Assembly: GCF_905220565.1 (NCBI RefSeq) | Contig: NC_059396.1 | Coordinates: 14,155,706 to 14,219,705, forward strand | Length of the DNA: 64,000 nucleotides | Reading direction: 5' to 3' | Origin: Melitaea cinxia | Lineage: Eukaryota; Arthropoda; Insecta; Lepidoptera; Nymphalidae | Shown: positions 58,336-64,000 of the stretch, piece after piece | How positions within the stretch are numbered: position 1 is the first letter of the stretch | How the letters are laid out: each line of letters starts with the position of its first letter | Notes under the pieces: generated by a model | The model's database searches: none | What the model was told of the DNA's origin: nothing | The model's input: the letters and a program-made list of their open reading frames with translations, nothing else | Made by a program: the position numbers and the translations under genes

Positions 58336-61300
58336 TTGAGCCCTTATTCCAAATTCACTAACTGTGAAGTGGGCGTTGGGGATACATTGATTGATGTGAA
58401 TTTTTTATTTGAAGATGAAAATAATGACAATATTAATCACAACATAATACCATCTACTTCACAGGAAGGTCATTCCAAAAAATATGTGTGTGAGTCTATA
58501 GCGAAAGAAGAAGTAATCCTAGAAAAAATAAAAGTCCAATGCTCAGCCTATACTGCAGGATACATTTGCCGAAAAATGACGAAAAATGTTAAATGTAAAA
58601 TGTGCTTGGAGACATACACAAGTAGCTCTACAGAGAATAATATTTATTCTTATATCCGTCATAGAGAATACAAATTGTTAAAAAATAATAATTTAGTATA
58701 TCCTAATCCTAAACTCCTAATGTTATATCGAGCTGTAAGTTCATATATACATAACTAGCTGTGCCCGCGGCTTCGCCCGCGTTGTAATCAGTGTGTCACA
58801 AAGTTTTGCCGGCAAACTTCCAGTGAAACTCTCATCAAAATGGGCTTAGCTTCCTCTTGAAGCCCTCTCTCCATTGGTGAAACCGCATGAAAATCCGTTC
58901 AGTAGATTTTGAGGGAATCGATCACATACACTCTTAGGGACTTTGTTTTATAATACACTAACTGTTGCCCGCGACTACGTCCGCGTGGTTGCAGATGATA
59001 TATATGAAGATATGCATTACTTTTAAGATGTTTAACGCAAATTATTTTTTTATTTCAGTCACTTGAAATGCTTATCACACTGAGTAACTTTTTAAAAGGC
59101 ACAATTTAGTATGCTTTAATGGTTATTTTTAAAAAACCTCTCTATTCACCACATTTTTAGTTTTATTTTCAGGCTGCAGTAAAAATAGCCTATCAGGCGA
59201 ACTTATAGCTGCTGTATATGTGTCATACAAACTATCAACCCCAATTAAACCCCCTTAGCGGTGGAATATCACAAAATCTGTTCTTAGCGGAAGTCTACTA
59301 ACTATAATCTACCTCCCTGCCCAATTTCACCTGTCTTTGTCCATCCTGGTTGGATGGGACCATCTAGCGGTTTTTGAGTTCTCGTGATGAGTGAGTCAGT
59401 GACCTTTCCCTTATATATATAATATTACAATGCATTATTTGGACAACTCCTCAGCATCTATAGAGCATACATTTTAATTTCAAGTCTCTTACTTCAAAAA
59501 TATAGGACTTTCATACAAACTTCCAACCCCCGTTTTATCCCCTTGGGGGTTAAGTTTCGTAAAATCCGTTCTTAGCGAATGTTTACGCCCTAGAAGGAAC
59601 CTATCTGCCAAATTTCAAGTTTGTAACTGTTATAGTTTCGGAGATTTTGTGATGAGTGAGTCAACCTACCATCCCCTGTTTTAACCCCAAGAGGGAGTTG
59701 ATTTCTAAAGATACATTATTTAGACACTTTCTCACCACCTATAGAGCATACATTTTTAAATTTCAACTTTCTTACTTCAAAAACATAGATCGTTCATACA
59801 AATTTCCAACCCCCGTTTTACCCGCTTAGGGGTCGAGTTTCGTAAAATCCGTTCTTAACGGATGTCTACGTCCTTTAAGAAGCCTAGCTGCAAAATTTCA
59901 AGTTTGTAGGTGTTACAGTTTCGGAGATTTCGTGATGAGCGAGTCAACCTACCATCCCCCGTTTTAACCCCAAGAGGGGGTTGATTTCTAAAGATACATT
60001 ATTTAAACACCTTCTTACCATCTATAGAGCATACATTTTTAAATTTCAACTCTCTTACTTCAAAAACATAGGACGTTCATACAAACTTCCAACCCCCGTT
60101 TTACCCACTTAGGGGTCGAGTTTCGTAAAATCCGTTCTTAGTGGATGTTTACGTCCTTTAAGAAGCCTAGCTGCCAAATTTCAAGTTTGTAAGTGTTATA
60201 GTTTCGGAGATTTCGTGATGAGCGAGTCAACGTACCATCCCCCGTTTTAACCCCAAGAGGGGGTTGATTACTAAAGATACATTATTTAGACACCTTCTTA
60301 CCATCGATAGAGCTTACATTTTAAATTTCAACTCTCTTACTTCAAAAACATAGGACGTTCATACAAACTTCCAACCCCCGTTTTACCCCCTTAGGGGTCG
60401 AGTTTCGTAAAATCCGTTCTTAACGGATGTCTACGTCCTTTAAGAAGCCTAGCTGCCAAATTTCAAGTTTGTGAGTGTTATAGTTTCGGAGATTTCGTGA
60501 TGAGCGAGTCAACGTACCATCCCCCGTTTTAACCCCAAGAGGGGGTTGATTACTAAAGATACATTATTTAGACACCTTCTTACCATCTATAGAGCTTACA
60601 TTTTAAATTTCAACTCTCTTACTTCAAAAACATAGGACGTTCATACAAACTTCCAACCCCCGTTTTACCCTCTTAGGGGTCGAGTTTCGTAAAATCCGTT
60701 CTTAGCAGGTGTCTACGTCCTTTAAGAAGCCTACTTGCCAAATTTCAAGTTTGTAGGTGTTATAGTTTCGGAGATTTCGTGATCAGTGAATCAACGTACC
60801 ATCCCCCGTTTCAACCCCAAAAAGGGGTTGATTTCTAAAGATACATTATTTGGACACTTTCTCACCATCTATAGGGCATACATTTTAAATTTCAGGTCTC
60901 TTGCTTCAAAAACATAGGACTTTCATACAAACTTCCAACCCCCGTTTTACCCCCTTAGGGGTCGAGTTTCGTAAAATCCGTTCTTAGCGGATGTCTACGT
61001 CCTATAAGGAGCCTACCTGCCAAATTTCAAGTTTGTAGGTGTTATAGTTTCGGAGATTTCGTGATGAGTGAGTGACCTTTCGCTTTTATATATATTATAG
61101 ATTATTTAAATAAAAATGCTTGCCAGCAGAAAATTGCAATAAATTTGAAAAAAAAATTAAAAAGTCTAAAGTTTTCGTGGTCAGAACAACCGTGGAACAA
61201 CCATTCAGATTTATTAAAAAATATATTTTTAAAATATGTAATCAGGCTTCATGTTCACAACTGGTGCAATATTTTAAATAAAATTTTAAAGGGAGATGTT

Positions 61301-61372
61301 GAAGAAAAGTATACATTAAAAATGTCAGACATTCATAAAACTGCTTATGTCAAATATAAAATCATAAATTAA
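58336..61372 (+). pseudogene. P-element-like transposase C-terminal region, split by a Helitron
   Basis: 58336-58754 plus 61102-61372 read as one frame when 58755-61101 is removed (LYRAVSSYIH-NYLNKNACQQ). Landmarks: CSAYTAGYICRKMTK, then KCKMCLETYTSS, YPNPKLLMLYRAV and FLKYVIRLHVHNWCNIL. The AGYI-K...C-x2-C block and the RLH-x-H end resemble the C-terminal domain of P-element/THAP9 transposases. The N-terminal THAP finger and catalytic core are not seen, so this is a fragment. The family is assigned from memory; the insertion itself is clear. Confidence 0.55.
58755..61101 (-). mobile_element. 2.35-kb non-autonomous Helitron with a 282-bp tandem array
   Basis: On the - strand it runs from TCTATAATATATATAAAAGC (5' end at 61101) to GGCACAGCTAG (3' end at 58755). 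It is flanked by A (58754 on +) and T (61102), and removing it restores the host frame. The segment GAGATTTCGTGATGAG starts at 59641, 59924, 60207, 60489, 60771 and 61053, giving five units of 282-283 bp. The 58755-58985 end module matches 9650-9870. No helicase or Rep frame. Confidence 0.8.
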
Positions 61373-61379
61373 GAAAAAA

Positions 61380-62140
61380 AAGCAATAAAAAAAGGAAAAA
61401 TCTATAACCTGTTTTTAATTTTTAAGTAAAAATTTAAAATAATTAGCTATAAACCTACCTGCCTACACAAACATTTGATCGATAGAATAGGCATCTCACT
61501 TAAACATTGATAACTGGATTATCGACTGTTTCAAGCACTATGCAATTTGTACTGTCAAAATGAAGGAGGCTACAGTGGCGCCAAACCGGAACAACTGGAA
61601 ACTAGGGAATACATCACTGTCGCATCATGGTCGCATCTGTTACATAGTAACCATTAGTAACTAATACTTAATCTGTGGTCAGTCCTGAACAGAAAAACAC
61701 CTACTAATTACAAGTATCATTATTTTGCAGGCTGGGGTGGGGTAGTTCAGAAAATCGAGGATAAAGTGTAAAATAACTTGCTTAAACAGAACGAGGAGTA
61801 ATTCAAAATTCAAATATAGCCGACTAACGAACGATGGGCCTCAATAATATTGCCACGGTGAAAAATATTGGAGATAAATTAAAATATATTTATATTTTAT
61901 AATATATCTTTTTATACCTATGAATCATACAAAACATGTTTGAATGATTGATGATTATTTAAATTAATTATATTTGCAAAAATTCTCGACTCTACTGCTG
62001 CTACTGCCCTCTATTTTCGACACATTAATATATCACATCGAACTCACCCTCCTCGTCCAAGAGATGGCGTTAGTTTGTATGACTATTTCTGAATTACGAT
62101 AATGTAGGCGAGTTTCACACCCGTGGTAGCGATGTTTTAT
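61380..62140. other. Intergenic, no gene recognised
   Basis: Includes the first copy of a 22-bp direct repeat (61656-61677). No exon recognised. Confidence 0.4.
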
Positions 62141-62215
62141 ACAAAAATTGTATACCCTTTGGTATAATGCAAGAAGCTTATACAAATATAAGCTTCTTGG
62201 TATAGTGTATACCTA
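62141..62215. repeat. Perfect hairpin AAGAAGCTTATA/TATAAGCTTCTT
   Basis: A stem of at least 12 bp around a short CAAA loop (62170-62200). Outer GGTATA/TATACC segments can extend the stem with bulges. Confidence 0.6.
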
Positions 62216-62814
62216 CTCAAAGCATACTCTTTGGGTCTTTGGTTTCCTCTATGAGCATTCCGCAATGAAACTTTTGACGTACAATCATTTTGATTTACGC
62301 AGATTTACGGTCTTTGATTACATTTTGACATTTCAATGTTGTCGTCTGAAACAATCGAAGAGAAGTTATATACTACATTTAGTTCGAAATTTAACAATAT
62401 TATATAAATCTACAATTCGAAACTAAAGAATTAAATATTTACAAATAATTCCGGTAAAAATCATATCCGAGAGGAATGGTACCAAGAATGCTTGCACCAT
62501 TTCGCCGTTCAATTGCTATGCCAATTCTCTAAACAATAAAATGCACCAGCACTCTTGTCCCCAATGGAGGCAATCAAGAAGCTTATAGAGGCAATAAGAC
62601 GAGGAGTCAAAAATCTATCGGTTCGACTACTAACGGCACAAAGATGTAAATAATTTGGAATTAGTGGTGAATTTTTGTGCCATTTAGTCGTTTACGCTGT
62701 TTTCGCCGCGGAGAATACAATAAATACAAGCAAAATGTGCCTAAATTATTACCTAAAACCTATTTAATTTCAAATATACTAAGTATCGGTATTCTCATTC
62801 ATTCGTTTTGACTA

Positions 62815-62900
62815 GCCTGTTGGTGCAGTTTATGTTGGCCCTGTTTTCTGCTCCACGGGTTGCGGGTTAGATTCTCACCTGAGTTTGGGTGCCCCTTAAT
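62815..62900 (+). mobile_element. tRNA-like SINE head
   Basis: TAGCCTGTTGGTGCAGTTTA (box-A-like) and GGGTTGCGGGTTAGATTCTC (box-B-like), with the same spacing as at 13583. Confidence 0.5.
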
Positions 62901-63306
62901 TCAAACATCAATATAATAGGTACCTAACTAGCCTAATGGCGAGTTCATAAGAGTACTGTCCGAGTGACTATGGTTCAGTAGTAATTTTATATTTTTATTT
63001 CTTTTTTTTTGCAATCGTTGAAATTTATGAAATAGTTGGTATTTAAGTATTTTATACAAAATATTGAAACAAATATAGTCTATGCGCATTCCGCAATAAA
63101 ACTTACGACGACTATTTGGTCAGTAACTAATACTTAATCTGTGATTTGGTCAAAACTTCAAAAGTGTCAAAATCAAGTCAAAATAATCAAATGATTGAAG
63201 ATTCTAATGTTTTATTATTAAACATTAACAATAAATTTCAAGATATAACGTACGAGCTAAATACGTATTTTACAGCCAACCTTTTAGGTATAAACCTTAC
63301 AAAACC

Positions 63307-64000
63307 ATGCAACCTTTACTTAGCACCAAAGCTGATATTCAAATAGATTTAAATCAAGTTAAATTAGATGTGTTAAACGGCATCCGAGAATGTAATGATC
63401 GAGGATTAACACAAACAGTCAAATGGCTGTCCGAACTTAATTATGCACTTAAAGATCATAAGCTTCCTCCTAATATAGAAAGCCGTAATTCGTTTGATAA
63501 TGAAATCATAGCAGAAGAAAAAGAGGCATATACTTTGGCTAAAAGTTACTTCGATTGTCAAGAATACGACAGAGCTGCACATTTTCTCGAAAGCACCACC
63601 AGTTCAAAATGTGTATTTCTGCATAGATATTCACAATATATGTCAAGCGAAAAAAAAAGATCTGATAATGCTACGGATACTGGATCTGAGAATACTGATT
63701 CAACTCAAGTATTGTTAGACCTGTTGTCTTTTTTTAAGGTTCTTATACAGTTTTATAGAACAATATTAGAATATTAATTCAAATTAATTACATAATGTAA
63801 TAAAAGATTTTTTTTCTACCTTCGACTTTGTGTTTCAAATAATTTGGTATAAATTAGTTTATTATAATAATTTAACTTTTCAGACCAATCATAATTCTCT
63901 TGATGGATACCTTTTATATTTGGAAGGTGTTGTTTTAAAGAAATTAGATTTACGAAGTCGTGCAGTAACAGTGCTGCAGGCAGCTGTTGCAGCAGCACCA
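63307..64000 (+). CDS. CDC23: Anaphase-promoting complex subunit 8 (CDC23), 5' part
   Basis: Exon 1 is 63307-63738 (144 codons, donor GTTCTT). Exon 2 starts at 63884 (acceptor CTTTTCAG) and runs off the window. The protein starts MQPLLSTKADIQIDLNQVK, then GIRECNDRGLTQTVKWLSEL, EAYTLAKSYFDCQEYDRAAH and YSQYMSSEKKR, and in exon 2 SLDGYLLYLEGVVLKKLDL. This is the N-terminal region of APC8, a TPR-repeat scaffold of the cell-cycle ubiquitin ligase APC/C. The EYDRAAHFL segment and the DGYLLYLEGVVLKKL helix are TPR parts. The frame stays open upstream of 63307 without another ATG; this start matches the family's N-terminal length. Confidence 0.93.

Noticed and set aside
58755..61101. Regularly spaced repeats considered as a CRISPR array
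   Set aside because: Units are 282 bp and contiguous, without spacers, in an insect genome; they are tandem repeats in a Helitron.

Overview
The window is nuclear DNA from an insect, almost certainly a butterfly or moth (Lepidoptera). It is AT-rich. Genes have short exons with GT/AG introns, and intergenic and intronic DNA is packed with repeats typical of Lepidoptera: tRNA-derived SINEs, SINEs ending in a GTGAGCCGTACGCTTGTTTG-type tail, RTE and Jockey-like LINE fragments, and small Helitrons. There are no operons, CRISPR arrays or bacterial signals.

Host genes, left to right. (1) The last four exons of a glycoside hydrolase family 1 enzyme (beta-glucosidase or myrosinase-like, + strand, 1-2518), whose 5' part lies outside the window. 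A decayed, intron-less GH1 relic sits 2 kb downstream (4562-4757). (2) A Rab3 GTPase-activating protein catalytic subunit (RAB3GAP1) on the - strand from 44351 to 21419. It has four coding exons, with a 20.3-kb second intron. (3) Inside that intron, on the opposite strand, lies a complete leucine-rich-repeat/fibronectin-III transmembrane receptor gene. Its main exons are at 38811-41593, and a probable first exon ends with an ATG at 23386-23388. (4) A FAM92/CIBAR BAR-domain gene (+, 44774-51548), head-to-head with RAB3GAP1 and with a candidate ciliary X-box in the shared 422-bp promoter. (5) A heat-shock-factor-binding-protein-1 homologue (-, 54441-53997). (6) The first two exons of the APC/C subunit CDC23/APC8 (+, 63307 to the window end).

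The rest is mostly mobile DNA. 2.5-21 kb is an intergenic repeat zone. It holds a 5'-truncated RTE LINE with a 12-bp target duplication, a palindromic pair of tRNA-like sequences, several Helitrons with internal tandem repeats, and an RTE LINE broken by a small hAT element with an 8-bp duplication. 23-38 kb is the giant intron shared by RAB3GAP1 and the nested receptor gene. It holds two long inverted-repeat elements, one of them with arms of about 728 bp. 52-62 kb is intergenic. It holds a hAT element with a perfect 8-bp duplication, a foldback element, and a Helitron carrying five 282-bp tandem units. That Helitron sits exactly between A and T of a P-element-like transposase reading frame.

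Functional links are limited. RAB3GAP1 and FAM92 both act in membrane trafficking or cilia biology and share a promoter region; the nested receptor is probably independently regulated. All names come from reading translations and recalled family features, not from database searches.
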